From assembly GCF_000149955.1 (NCBI RefSeq), contig NW_017264854.1:75027-92351 (forward strand): a stretch of DNA of 17,325 nucleotides, written 5' to 3'. Below, in pieces: positions 1-9,389 of the stretch. The first letter of the stretch is position 1. Each line of letters begins with the position of its first letter. Position numbers and translations under genes: made by a program. The stretch comes from Fusarium oxysporum f. sp. lycopersici 4287. Lineage: Eukaryota; Ascomycota; Sordariomycetes; Hypocreales; Nectriaceae. Below the pieces are notes generated by a model. The model was not told the DNA's origin. It made no database searches and was given only the letters and a program-made list of their open reading frames with translations.

Positions 1-330
1 CCCTTGGTGATATCCTTTGGTGTATAAGTGGCTAGCATCCATCACACTAAATGCACTTCATGCTGGCACCAGTCCTTTACCCTGCCGGATATCTTTGAAT
101 TCCGCGGTCTGTGTTGGAGAAGTGGCATGGATGATAGTGCTGCATAGGCAGCCACAGGAAACGGGTGTCGCACGATTACGCGTGAATCGTCAGAACAGCG
201 TTACAGGTCTGTTACAAGGTCAGCAGGTCTAGTATCATAGCCTCGCCTCTTTAGCGATAAGAAGGAGGAGTGCAAGAACAGCCATGATGAGAAAGAGACA
301 GGAGACAATCATTCCGATCATCATTAGATT
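1..330. other. left edge, no convincing gene
   Basis: I recognise no gene here. A 71-codon plus-strand frame at 17-232 has no recognisable motif and may be chance. On the minus strand, 324 down to 235 encodes a 29-residue peptide starting MMIGMIVS and ending in KEARL. It is almost entirely hydrophobic (about 20 residues of I, L, V, M, A and F), like a single membrane helix. It could be the end of a gene lying outside the window, or chance. Confidence 0.2.
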
Positions 331-1277
331 ATGAGTGACCTAGTGAGAGCGCGCTGTCTGACAATCTGCTGCCTCGACTCTCAATATATAATTATGATTT
401 CGTCTTCAAAAATTATCACTGATACCCTTAGTCGATCGCAGACTAGAGCATCACCCGATGATCTGCCCTTCGAATCATCTAGCTTCGACGCCATTTTCCG
501 CACCACTCATCCAGAGAAGGCCAAACTAGGCCCATCTGGCAAGCGAAAGACATCTGGTCGTGTTATGTATGAATGCCTTCATTGTCCCCCAGATAGTCCA
601 TGGTCAAATGGGAAGCGTGGCAATGCCATTTACCACGCGAAAAGGAAACATGCCTCTATTCTTCAGACGGAGGCCAGTACCGTAGACGAGCACGACTCGG
701 ATATTATTACCCGGCCATCAAAGCAGCCGCGGATGGACAGTTTTTTTTTCCGAGTCGGCCATCAGATACCACTTTACGCCGCGTCTTTAACCAACAGCAA
801 TATATGGAATCGATTGTCGGTCTTCTTACACGCCGTCGTTTACCATTCTCCGCGGTGAAATGGGATGAGATGCAGGATATCATATTGGCATGCAATCCGG
901 CTATTGAGGATCTTCTCCTCACGTCCCGCGACGCAGCTATGCGTCATATTACCACTACCTTCGACTTATACCGATCTCAATTGAAAGCAAAACTTCAGGC
1001 GTCCGTATCGAAGATCCATCTCTCGACCGATCTCTGGACATCGCCTCATCGGCATGGCATTTTAGCAGTATGCGTTAGATGGGTTGATAATGGCTATCGA
1101 CTTCAAAAGGCCCTGCTAGCTATGCCTGAATGCCGATACAGCCACAGTGGCGAACGCCAAGCAACTCTAATGGCGGAAGCAATCGAAGAATACGGTATTG
1201 CGAAGCAAATCGGCTATCATACCAGCGATAATGCTACTTCAAACGATGCCTGTTTAAAGCATCTCTCTCAAATGTGA
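331..1277 (+). pseudogene. truncated hAT-family transposase with BED zinc finger, frameshifted
   Basis: This is the N-terminal part of a hAT-superfamily DNA transposase, which cuts and pastes its own element. The likely start is the ATG at 394 (an in-frame ATG also lies at 331). A BED-type zinc finger is visible as C61 and C64 (YECLHC) and H81 and H86 (YHAKRKH), counted from 394. After a 9-T run at 741-749 the frame moves from 1 to 3. It then reads through the hAT core, including HLSTDLWTS, whose DLW aspartate matches the position of the first catalytic Asp in hAT enzymes, and the GYHTSDNATSND stretch typical of fungal hAT proteins. The frame stops at 1275-1277. Nothing hAT-like follows, so the C-terminal catalytic half and dimerisation domain are missing. 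The T-run lesion equals one lost or two gained T. It could be real decay or a sequencing error, but the truncation alone means no active enzyme. Terminal repeats were not found. Confidence 0.85.
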
Positions 1278-2195
1278 CCAGACGTGACCTATCGGTAGAT
1301 CCTGATAGTTCAGCTCGACTAGGAAGGTCCCGTGCGACCTAATCCAGCTCTTCCTCCCCTTTGCACCTTTTCAAGCTAACAAATCCTCCTGGACGAAGCG
1401 ACGGTTCTTCCAGGTAATCTTGAGCAGATTCTCAATGGTTGGGTTGGGAGGAAAGCTCCAACGGCTGCTTCTTCCAACTGCTTGGCGACCGTTTTAGGCC
1501 GAGACAATTGTGAGAAGACGGAAGAAGGAGGTGTAGGGCAAGGTGTCAATGTTGTTGGCGGAAAGCCAGCTGGCGACGGGGAGAGTGGCGAGTTCGACAT
1601 CCTACTGGTGAAATGGAATAAAAACCACGTGTAGAAGGGATTATTTTGATCGCGCGACATGGTTGGAAAACGCGTTCCACATTGCATACGCGCGGTGGGG
1701 TCATGCGTTAGGTCACGATAGCAGATACTTAGCTTTGCCGCTAATCCCCCGCTATTTGAGAGTAGACTTCCATCTGCGACTATCTAGTGTAGGGTAGTGG
1801 CTCGGGAAGATCTGGATTTTGCTTCGAGATTAGACGATCACATGATGCATATGTAATATGTCAATTATTTCAACTTTCGAAATGTGTGATTTGATTTGAT
1901 TGATTTGATTGGGGTGATTGATTGATTGAGTTGACATATGATGAGCGCTGGTCATAATGTCATATTTGGCTGCAGGGTCTAACCTGAATGCGTCATTGCT
2001 TTCTGTAAGATGGTGTGCCAGTGGCTGTCTGTGGCCTCCTGTTACAGGTGTAATTGTTATTAATTGACATCAGATATCTTTCACTGACTTTGTCATCAAA
2101 GTTCAGGTCACGTCATTGTACACGTTGAGATACTGTAAAAACATTACAACACTTCCTCTTGAAGCTCATTTCCTGCGCTGCACAATTTCTGTAAG
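1278..2195. other. intergenic region and probable upstream region of the MATE gene
   Basis: No supported gene. The minus-strand frame at 1376-1687 is proline/serine-rich, matches no family I know and is probably chance. A CACGTG E-box lies at 1626-1631. A short TGATT/TGATTT simple repeat occupies 1887-1929. The last 100 bases before the ATG at 2196 have runs such as TACTGTAAAAACATTACAAC and the pyrimidine-rich CACTTCCTCTTG, compatible with a 5' leader. No TATA box stands out. Confidence 0.4.
1887..1929. repeat. TGATT/TGATTT simple repeat
   Basis: A short imperfect tandem of TGATT and TGATTT units, interrupted once by GGGG. It lies about 270 bases upstream of the MATE start codon. No function is implied. 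Confidence 0.8.
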
Positions 2196-4443
2196 ATGTC
2201 GCTACCAACAAGCTCACCGCTTAATTCCGACGTCGATCGCCGAGGAAGACGGCATTCGATCTTCGCAGATTTTATACCCGATGATCTAGCCTTTCCTCCG
2301 CCATTCATCGATCCGGCTCCAAATGTGGACGAGGTACTCAACCGAGATATCGAAGAATGCTCCTCTGAAAATGAACATCACGATGAGGAAGTAGCGGAAG
2401 ATCCACGATACGTGGACGACCTACAGCTCGCTTTTCACCCTAACGGGGTAGCTTACGGCTCAGGTTTCTCGACCGTTCCTCCAACAGATCTCGACATTCC
2501 GCCCCCAAACCCGCACGACTTTGAACAATCCCTCCGCGCTGAAGTGTCCCTCCTTCGCGATAATGATATCATTCTACCGAAGCATCCTCCTACAGGTTGG
2601 AAAACGACTAGATTGGGTCGCTTGTATCGGCACCTGTTTAGTACGCGTGTGCACGATCATGATAAACCGCTCTTCGCCACTGAAGATTCGGGTGAGACAA
2701 CGCCATTGTTGAGGGAAAGAGTTGTTAGATTCGATGGTATCCCGCCGACGCCGGGACCGGATGAGGTTCATGAACGATGGGAAGAAGCATTGGTTTCGCA
2801 TAAAATTGAGACGACGTGGCAGCGTGAGACCAAGACGTTGGCTCAATATGCGCTGCCTCTTATCGTCACTTTTCTTCTGCAGTAAGTTCACCTGTCCGTT
2901 GCAATTGACATGTGAAGCTAAACGCGAGAGTTATTCCGTTACCGTGGCCTCGGTCCTGACGGTCGGTCGACTTGGAATGGAGGAACTCGCTGCCGTCAAT
3001 CGGGAGTATAAACCGTCTTCGTCAAATACTGATACTGACACCACCAGTGGCGACCATGACTACCTCAATCAGTTATTACGTCCCAGTTCAAGGCCTAGCA
3101 ACATGTCTCGACACTCTGTGCAGCCAAGCCTACGGTTCTGGTCACAAACATCTCGTCGGTCTTCAAGCCCAACGCATGACATACCTTCTCTGGATTCTCA
3201 TGATTCCTATCGCTATAGTTTGGTGGTTCTCTAAACCTATACTCTCCGTAGCGGTTGGTCCTGGCCGCACGACGACCTTGGCTGCTTTGTATATGCGTAT
3301 TCTAATTCTTGGCATGCCCGGAGTATCAGCATTTGAGAGTGCCAAGAGGTTTGTTCAGAGTCAGGGTTTGTTTCATGCTACGACTTATACGCTTCTTGTC
3401 GGTGCGCCGTTGAGCTTTTTGCAGAATTAGCTGTTTGTTTTTAAGTTTGAGTGGGGATTCCCTGGGGCTGCTATTGCTATGGCTGTTACTCAAAACCTTC
3501 TTCCAATTCTTCTGATTTTGTACGTGCAACTGTTGGAAGGGTATGAGTGTTGGAAGGGTTTCAGCCACAAGGCGTTCACAAATTGGGGTGAATTTGTCCC
3601 AGCACCTGATGTGACATGTTTGCTGACTGTTTTAGGACCAATGATCAAATTGGCTTTGCCGGGAATGATTATGATTGAGGCCCAGTTCTCAGTGTTGGAG
3701 ATCTTGACTATCGCTGCTGGACGGTTTGGCACAGCACAACTTGCGGCTCAGGGAGTACTCGTGACTGTGACGTCGACTTCGTTCAATATTCCTTTCCCGT
3801 TGGCTATCGCGACATCGACTCGAGTTGCGAACCTCATCGGAGCAAACTTGAGTAAGGCTGCGCGAGTGACAGCCAAAGTGGCGAGTCTTGCCCCCCATCT
3901 TGGTCATTCTACAAACCAACTGACTTTATAGGCCATATTTGCCGCCCTCATCGTTGGTCTCTTCAACTTAACAATCTTCACGACCCTCCGAAAACAAATT
4001 CCCGCTGTATTTACTGATGATGAACAAGTCATCGATATCGCATCCAACGTCATCCTCGTATGCGCAGTCATGCAGATCTTTGACGCATTAGCAGCTGTGT
4101 CTCACGGTCTTCTTCGCGGTATCGGAAGACAATCGATTGGTAGTTATGCAAATCTCTCCGCATACTACGTAGTCGCTCTTCCCATCGCACTCGGCACTAG
4201 TTTTGGACTGGGCTGGAAATTGGCTGGTCTTTGGGTTGGTCTTACAGCTGGCCTTGCTGTGTAGGTTCTCTCGCCTGTCGTAGTGAGGAATTGCTGACTT
4301 GTTATAGGGTGTCTGGTTTAGAGGCGATCTATCTGTACTGTACGGACTGGGAGGAAGCTGTGAAGCAAGCTGAAGCGAGAATGCGAACCGAGACGGCTAG
4401 AAGACGATCTTCGCTGTCGGGGCTTTCACAGGAAAGGAGCTGA
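2196..4443 (+). pseudogene. MATE-family multidrug/toxin efflux transporter, five exons, inactivated
   Basis: MATE proteins (multidrug and toxic compound extrusion; yeast relatives include ERC1) are membrane antiporters with two six-helix halves. My exon model is 2196-2881, 2931-3001, 3048-3877, 3932-4260 and 4308-4443, which sums to 684 codons including the stop. Residues 1 to about 215 form an acidic cytosolic tail. Helix 1 begins at LAQYALPLIVTF. Typical MATE segments follow: QGLATCLDTLCSQAYGSG, PGMIMIEAQFSVLE, STRVANLIGANLS, SHGLLRGIGRQSIG. The start ATG has the context AAGATGTCG. Two lesions break it. TAG at 3428-3430 is codon 380, inside an otherwise continuous frame (LQN-stop-LFVFKFEWGFPG), probably from TGG. 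Intron 2 (3002-3047) needs a donor at 3002, but the sequence there is GGGAGT rather than GTGAGT. With intron 2 retained, translation ends at 3234. Intron 3 may use a GC donor at 3881. Everything else is well preserved, so inactivation seems recent. A sequencing artefact at two independent sites is possible but unlikely. Confidence 0.85.
3002..3047 (+). other. MATE intron 2 with GG instead of GT donor
   Basis: The protein reads LAAVN up to 2999 and ATMTTSISYYV from 3050. Only a phase-1 intron from 3002 to 3047 joins them, and it restores a leucine codon (C + TG). The acceptor is CACCAG with a TACTGAC branch point just upstream. The donor is GGGAGT, one base from GTGAGT. The nearby GTATAA at 3006 and GTCAAT at 2995 give the wrong reading phase. 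Confidence 0.7.
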
Positions 4444-4988
4444 TATGGCCGTAGTCTTTTGATTCCTTGGTTGTTAATTAGTATGTCCTTCTATGCGAAG
4501 CGTAGGCGTTTGCGATTTGTCGGCAGCTTTGCACCGAATTGCGTAGGCATCAGATTGAGCGAAAGTTGAGCGAGCGGTATTTCTTTTAGCGAGTTAATAT
4601 TATTCCTATTCTTGCGAGTTTCGATGCCTTTTTACGCTTTCCCTTGTGACTTCAAACCACGATCTGAAAGATCGAATTAAGCTATCTGCCCCTTTCGTTT
4701 CTTTCAAGCCCTCTTTCCGTGAAGCCTTAGAAACATATTCACGTTAGAGCTCGACGATAGGTTTTGCAACGCCTGGATTTGATATGCTCAAGTTACAAAT
4801 CGCTACATCATATACCTTACAGCCGTACCTAGGCTGTTTGGCCCAACGCCCGTTTCTTGCATTACCGCTGATTTCACTAAAAGCATGCCCCTTTGGCCCT
4901 TTTGGCCGTATTTGCCCTTGTCGGAAGCCAAAGCAGGCTAGGTACCTTGCCTTACGGCCTCGATAGACACGGTTGATGTACCTGTCTA
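4444..4988. other. 3' flank of MATE gene; short inverted repeat
   Basis: No gene. The 60-codon frame at 4784-4966 has no recognisable motif. It overlaps an imperfect inverted repeat: GTACCTAGGCTG...TTGGC at 4825-4842 pairs with GCCAAAGCAGGCTAGGTAC at 4927-4945, about 120 bases overall. The pair is flanked by CCTTACAGCC (4815-4824) and CCTTACGGCC (4950-4959), a near-identical direct repeat. It could be a tiny MITE-like insertion or simply a transcript hairpin. Confidence 0.4.
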
Positions 4989-5022
4989 ACGTGGTTTATA
5001 AGCGAATGGCGTATTTTCCGCC
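4988..5022 (+). repeat. left terminal inverted repeat of pogo element
   Basis: AACGTGGTTTA (4988-4998) followed by a 24-base block (4999-5022). This pairs with the reverse complement of 6827-6837 plus 6789-6812, with 21 of 24 bases matching in the second block. It lacks 14 bases found inside the right arm. Confidence 0.75.
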
Positions 5023-5065
5023 CGACGCGTCTCATTTTTGGCATCATGCCATTCAACCGCAGAAC

Positions 5066-6710
5066 ATGTAATCTGATTCAAAGGAAAGGAAGGTTCTTTT
5101 GGCTGTTCAAGCTATCAAGAAATTTTTTTTTTTTTTTTTTTTTTTACCCGTAACTCACGCGGCAAGATTCACACTGTGCCCGAATCAACACTGCGCGCCA
5201 GTATGAAAAGCCGTCCATCGCGACGCGATATCACACCCAACTCTCGAAAACTTACTGACTTGGAAGAAGAGGCTATTTTTGAGCATATCCTCGATCTGTA
5301 TTTGCGAGGGTTCCCGCCAAGGCTAGTTGACGTGAAGGATATGGCCAATTTGCTGCTCGCAGAGCGTGGTACCAAGGAAGTTGGCAAGCTATGGCCTAGA
5401 AACTCTGTTAAGCGACAACCACAGCTTCAAACCCGTATCAACCGCGTCTTCGATTACCAAAGAGAATTATGTGAAGACCCCAATAAGATTCCAGCTTGGT
5501 TCGATCTTATGCGGAATGTGAGGGCCAAGTACGGTATCGATGATGTCGATATCTTACAACTTTGACGAGACCGGGTTTATGATGGGAGTTATTACCCCAA
5601 CTATGGTAGTGACACGCGCCGAACGTAGAGGAATGCCGAAAAAGGCTCAGCCTGGTTACCGAGAATGGTCGACGGTGATCCAAAGAATCAACGCACAAGG
5701 CTGGTGCAACCTGCCGTTCATCGTGATTAAGGCGGCCTATCACCTGGCGAACTGGTACTCAGAGTGCGGTCTCCCACCGGACTGGATCATCAAGCCCACC
5801 GACAATGAATGGACGAACAATGAGACAGGCCTAGAATGGATCCAGCATTTCGACAAACATACTGCTCATCGGAAGAGTGGCATCTACCGCATATTGGTGA
5901 TTGACGGTTACTCTAGCCATCTCTCCGCCGTCTTCGACCGGTTCTGCAAAGAGAAGAAGACCATCGCAATCTCCATGCCTTCTCACTCATCGCATAATCT
6001 TCAGCCACTAGATGTCGCATGCTTCGGTCCTCTAAAGCGCGCATATAGTCAACAGATCAAGCGGCTGGTCAAGTCACATATTAACCACGTGGCAAAGGTC
6101 GACTTTTTAATCGCTTTCAAGGCCGCCTTCTTTACCACCATGAGGGAAACAAATATGAAGGCAGGATTTAGGGCATTGGGATTGATACCTCTTGACCCGG
6201 ATATTGTACTGCCTAAGCTGGATATCAAGTTACGAACGCCAACTAAGCCGGAGAGCCCTGCGGCAGCGACGGGACCCTGGATTTCCCAGACACCTCACAA
6301 CCCAAACGGAAGCAGTTTCGCAATCCACACTGACCAAAGATAGAATTGCCAGACATCATAGTAGCTCTCCGACACCAATATACGAGGCTGTCGACCAGCT
6401 TGCGAAAAACACGCAAGCATTAGCGCACTCGGTGACCCTCCTCAATGATCAGGTTCGGTTACTACAGAGGGCCAACGAGGCACTTAGCAAGCGGCGAAAG
6501 GCAAAAAGAACAAGAATCCAACATGGAGAAATGCTTTCTGTTCAAACGGGGCTCGACATTATATCTCAGAAAGGTGCCAAAAAGAAGATAGTAAAGAAAG
6601 AGAGTAAAAATGGTAGTCAATCTGGGATGGGCGAAGCAAGTAAACGGAACTGTAGGAAGTGCGGTAGGCTGGACATAACTCGCGGACATGTAAGAATGAA
6701 AAAGAGGTAA
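5066..6710 (+). pseudogene. pogo-type DDE transposase with CENP-B-like DNA-binding domain and C-terminal zinc knuckle, broken
   Basis: The product would bind the element ends and catalyse cut-and-paste transposition. The likely start is the ATG at 5066, followed at once by TAA (5069-5071). The next codons, SDSKERKVLLAVQAIKK, form a psq-type HTH start. A 23-T tract (5123-5145) then interrupts the frame. The CENP-B/Tc5 HTH follows (RKLTDLEEEAIFEHILDL, GFPPRLVDVKDMANLLL). The DDE domain has its catalytic aspartates at 5564 (NFDETGF), 5903 (VIDGYSSH) and 6011 (LQPLDV); the last two are 36 residues apart. One extra base near 5554-5555 shifts the frame before NFDETG, another near 6300-6307 after QTPHNP, and one lost base near 6666-6668 destroys the zinc knuckle. 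All three catalytic Asp codons survive, which suggests fairly recent decay. The ordinary stop of the last frame is at 6708-6710. Confidence 0.9.
5123..5145 (+). repeat. 23-nt poly-T tract inside transposase N-terminus
   Basis: Twenty-three consecutive T follow AAGAAA of the HTH region. Downstream coding resumes at ACCCGTAAC in a different frame. The few residues expected here in relatives (an acidic/proline-containing turn) are missing, so the tract seems to replace rather than just extend coding sequence. Confidence 0.95.
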
Positions 6711-6788
6711 TTTGTGTAAATATCTAAGGGTAGCAAATTAAATTTAGAGCTGTTGTAGTGATGTAGTCAATGTTGGGTGGAATAGAGT

Positions 6789-6837
6789 GGTGGAAAATCC
6801 GCCGTTCGCTTATATCCGCTGCTCGTTAAACCACGTT
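6789..6837 (-). repeat. right terminal inverted repeat of pogo element
   Basis: The reverse complement reads AACGTGGTTTA, then 14 bases absent from the left arm (6813-6826), then a block matching 4999-5022 at 21 of 24 positions. The arm contains two CGTTCGCT motifs (6804-6810 region and 6834-6840), so the length difference may come from duplication or deletion around a short repeat. Confidence 0.75.
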
Positions 6838-7264
6838 CGCTGCTTTATCACTAATTTTGTTCCGTTGGTTAGCTTACTTTCTAGGCATTGCCTGCTGCTT
6901 TGTTGCGCGGAGAAACCCGAGGCTGTTCGTCATCCAGCTCCGATCTTCGACTTGTATCGATTTTCTTCCAAGTTGGAAGTTCCAACTGTAACAGCCACTC
7001 CAGACTACCTATACCTGCAACTACAGTCCTCCTCAGCCCCTTAAAATATCTTCTTCCCCATCTTTACAAAGCTCGGCTTTTGCTTTATACCTCTTTTGAT
7101 CACATCGCACCCTGTCAGTGTCTAGTCCCACTTACCCCGACTTTGGGCTACCGCTGTAACAACTTCTCGAGCCATCCTTCAGTGTGGCGTCACGCGCTTT
7201 TCGCCTCGTCAGCCTCGCTGTCGGCCTTGATTTGAGTGTGTACCAACGCAGACAAGCACGGCAG
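6838..7264 (+). promoter_or_regulatory. promoter and leader region of the RING-finger gene
   Basis: No gene is supported. Plus-strand frames at 6787-7044 and 6888-7235 have low-complexity S/L/P-rich products and lie in a C/T-rich stretch, typical of fungal promoters and 5' leaders. Pyrimidine runs such as ATCTTCTTCCCCATC (7048-7062) lie near likely transcription starts. The pogo insertion ends immediately upstream, so the gene's promoter may be shortened or displaced. No TATA box is evident. Confidence 0.4.
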
Positions 7265-8155
7265 ATGTCTTCTCATGCGGAGACGCATATCCACCTCGAC
7301 GCGACCGCGGGCCGTGAGGTGGTCTATTGCCACGCTTGCGCAAATGAATGGTATCGAGACCAGAATGGACTGATATGTCCCGAATGCCATGGAGAGATCG
7401 CAGAGATTGTATGCTTTCCGCTGCTCCCACTTTACGTCTAGGCTCCTAATCATGATAACCAGATTGAACCCGACAACGATCCCCGCCACTTCGATGACCA
7501 TACCTCCGCCTCCACTCCACCTGAGCGCCACCCATACAATTCAGATCCTGAAGAAGCCGACATAGATGAACATACTCATAATGGGTTTACTTTTGGATGG
7601 AGCGTCCGGGGCGGTCCTGATCACCCCCACCACCATCACGGCCCTGCCGTTGACCCGACCCTTGTAGAGCGTGAGCAGCCTGCTGAGCAAACCTTTGGAC
7701 CCCGCATACACCGGACAACTTTTACTTTTGGACCGTTTGGAGGCGGAATAACTTCGATGATGATAGTTTCAGGACCTATTCATGCAGTGTATTCCCAAGT
7801 GGACTTGGGCCGGATTATCACTAGTCTCATGGAGGCCAACCCTCAGTCCAACGCCGCACCCCCAGCTACAGAAGAAGCCCTTCAAAATTTGGAGCGCCAC
7901 CCCGTGGACGGGCAAATGCTGGGCTCAGAAGACAAGGCAGAGTGTACAATCTGCATTAATGAGATGAAAGAGGGAGATATGGCCACATTCTTACCTTGCA
8001 ACCACTGGTTCCACGAGGAGTGTGTTACCCTGTGGTTAAAGGAACACAACACATGTCCCATTTGCCGAACACCGATCGAACAGACTGATCGCGGTGATAA
8101 CAACAGCGGCAGTGGCAACAATAACGGTGATGGCAACCAATCACAGCCCCATTAG
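7265..8155 (+). CDS. RING-H2 E3 ubiquitin ligase with N-terminal zinc ribbon
   Basis: Probable E3 ubiquitin-protein ligase of the RNF115/RNF126-like architecture, which moves ubiquitin from an E2 to substrates in the cytosol. Exons are 7265-7408 and 7463-8155 (278 residues), with an intron 7409-7462 (GTATGC...CCTAATC...CCAG). The in-frame GTG at 7184 is not a credible eukaryotic start; the ATG at 7265 gives MSSHAETH. A zinc ribbon uses C22, C25, C38 and C41 (YCHACANEW, ICPEC). The middle is low-complexity and His/Pro/Gly-rich (PDHPHHHHGP). The RING-H2 is complete: C209, C212, C227, H229, H232, C235, C246, C249 (LPCNHWFHEEC, NTCPIC), with the usual W239 after the fifth pair. The C-terminus ends in an Asn/Gly/Ser-rich tail. 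No stop or frameshift breaks it, so it appears functional. Its substrate cannot be read from the sequence. It does not belong to a visible operon or cluster. Confidence 0.9.
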
Positions 8156-9389
8156 CTGGCTCCTCCATCACTCACCAAACTCCAGAGGAATCACGTGGGG
8201 GGGCGATATCAGGCGTCCTGATTCCTCATCATTTGCTAGCTAGCTGGGATTGAAGGCAGACCTCGGCGAGAGAAGACACGTTGGTATTACGACCCTGATA
8301 AAATTAGTGCCCAAAAAGAATTCGAACGCTACCCCACTAACAAGTAATCCACCATCTTACATCTTAACACCTTCGAATTTTCAGTCGTCTATAACAGCAA
8401 ATAATGTCGCAAAAAGATGGAATTTTATCCATAATATGCGCAAAGCGCGGGGCTAAATGAGGATCTAAGTGAGGTGACTAGAGCCTTTATCATTCGTGAG
8501 GTAGAGGCAGTACCGTTGATCACTGATAAGCAGGAAAACAAACTTTAAGGGAAAGTGTGCGCATTCGATTTCTTGGCATGTGATGGACGGTGGTGTGATA
8601 ATGTTATTAGTATTATGATGACGAGCATATTACCGACACCGGCCTAAAAACTTCTGATAGGCTGTGGTAGGACAGCCTGGGAATAACATGACGACGACAC
8701 GACAGTGGTGTGTCAGATCAATCGTGGTGACAAGTTTGTTGCTTCATGTGGCCAAGAGAGGAGATTCAGACCGTTATGGTCAAGTATTGAATGATTCCAA
8801 AAGTTTAACTATTGTCATAAGCTGCGAACATTTGGCACCTAATAAAACGCGAAGGTTGCTTCTAAGAGACAAGGTGTCTTTCTGAGTCCACGATAACCTT
8901 CGTAAGCGAAAGCTAAGCTAGATCATGACCAATGGTGTGCAAGGAGTGGGGCTGTAAGCCATTAACACCTGGACAAAGCTCAGCTGTGAAGAGCCATCGT
9001 AGCAAGTTCAGAGTTCTGCAGGTTTCATCCCTTTGGGTAGCATAAGATTCAGGTGGCGTACCGAAGCGGGGATGTAGCCAATTGAAATGCGGCAAATGAG
9101 AGGTACCTAGCTGCACACCAAAAGTGGCTCGTGATAGAAGTACCAACAATCTCGGCTGTTAGAAATCGCTACATCACACTGCTCACAACCGTAGTGAGAT
9201 TGTTGCTTCGTTTTTCTCGTGATGTTACCACTTATTGATATCAATTTATTCATGGCCAGTACCGCTTCAGGAGACGAACTTTCGTACCATAGAACGACGC
9301 CCAGCTTGCATCCACTTGCGCCCGGTCCTCGATGATACACGGGTCTAATAGCGAACGACGCCACGTTGTGCAGAGACAAGGTACTTAAA
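8156..9389. other. intergenic region without supported gene
   Basis: Holds the 3' flank of the RING gene, including a CACGTG E-box at 8192-8197. Short frames (8250-8456 and 8664-8885 plus, 8913-9149 minus, 9107-9496 minus) have no recognisable domain. The minus frame at 9107-9496 contains a Cys-rich end (YGCEQCD, CWYFYHEPLLVCS) that might be a gene relic, but nothing supports it beyond composition. Confidence 0.35.

Larger units (their letters stand above)
4989..6836 (+). mobile_element. pogo/Fot-Tan-type (Tc1/mariner) DNA transposon, degenerate
   Basis: An element of about 1.85 kb, the usual size for Fot1/Tan1-like fungal pogo elements, carrying one transposase frame. Its ends are inverted copies starting ACGTGGTTTA. 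The 5' end is preceded by TA (4987-4988), the target dinucleotide of this superfamily. On the 3' side the adjacent dinucleotide is TC, so one target-site copy has changed or the true end is slightly different. The transposase is broken, so it is non-autonomous at best. It lies between the MATE gene and the promoter region of the RING gene. Confidence 0.75.

Noticed and set aside
1376..1687. 103-codon minus-strand frame
   Set aside because: Low-complexity P/S/T-rich product with no motif or splice support, in the MATE upstream region.
6787..7235. Two overlapping plus frames after the pogo element
   Set aside because: They start in the inverted repeat or leader and encode S/L/P-rich low-complexity peptides typical of C/T-rich promoters.
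7184..7264. N-terminal extension of the RING protein
   Set aside because: It would start at GTG, not ATG, and lies in the C/T-rich leader. The ATG at 7265 gives a family-like N-terminus.
7385..7531. Minus-strand frames antisense to the RING gene
   Set aside because: Shadows of the coding strand with no independent motif.
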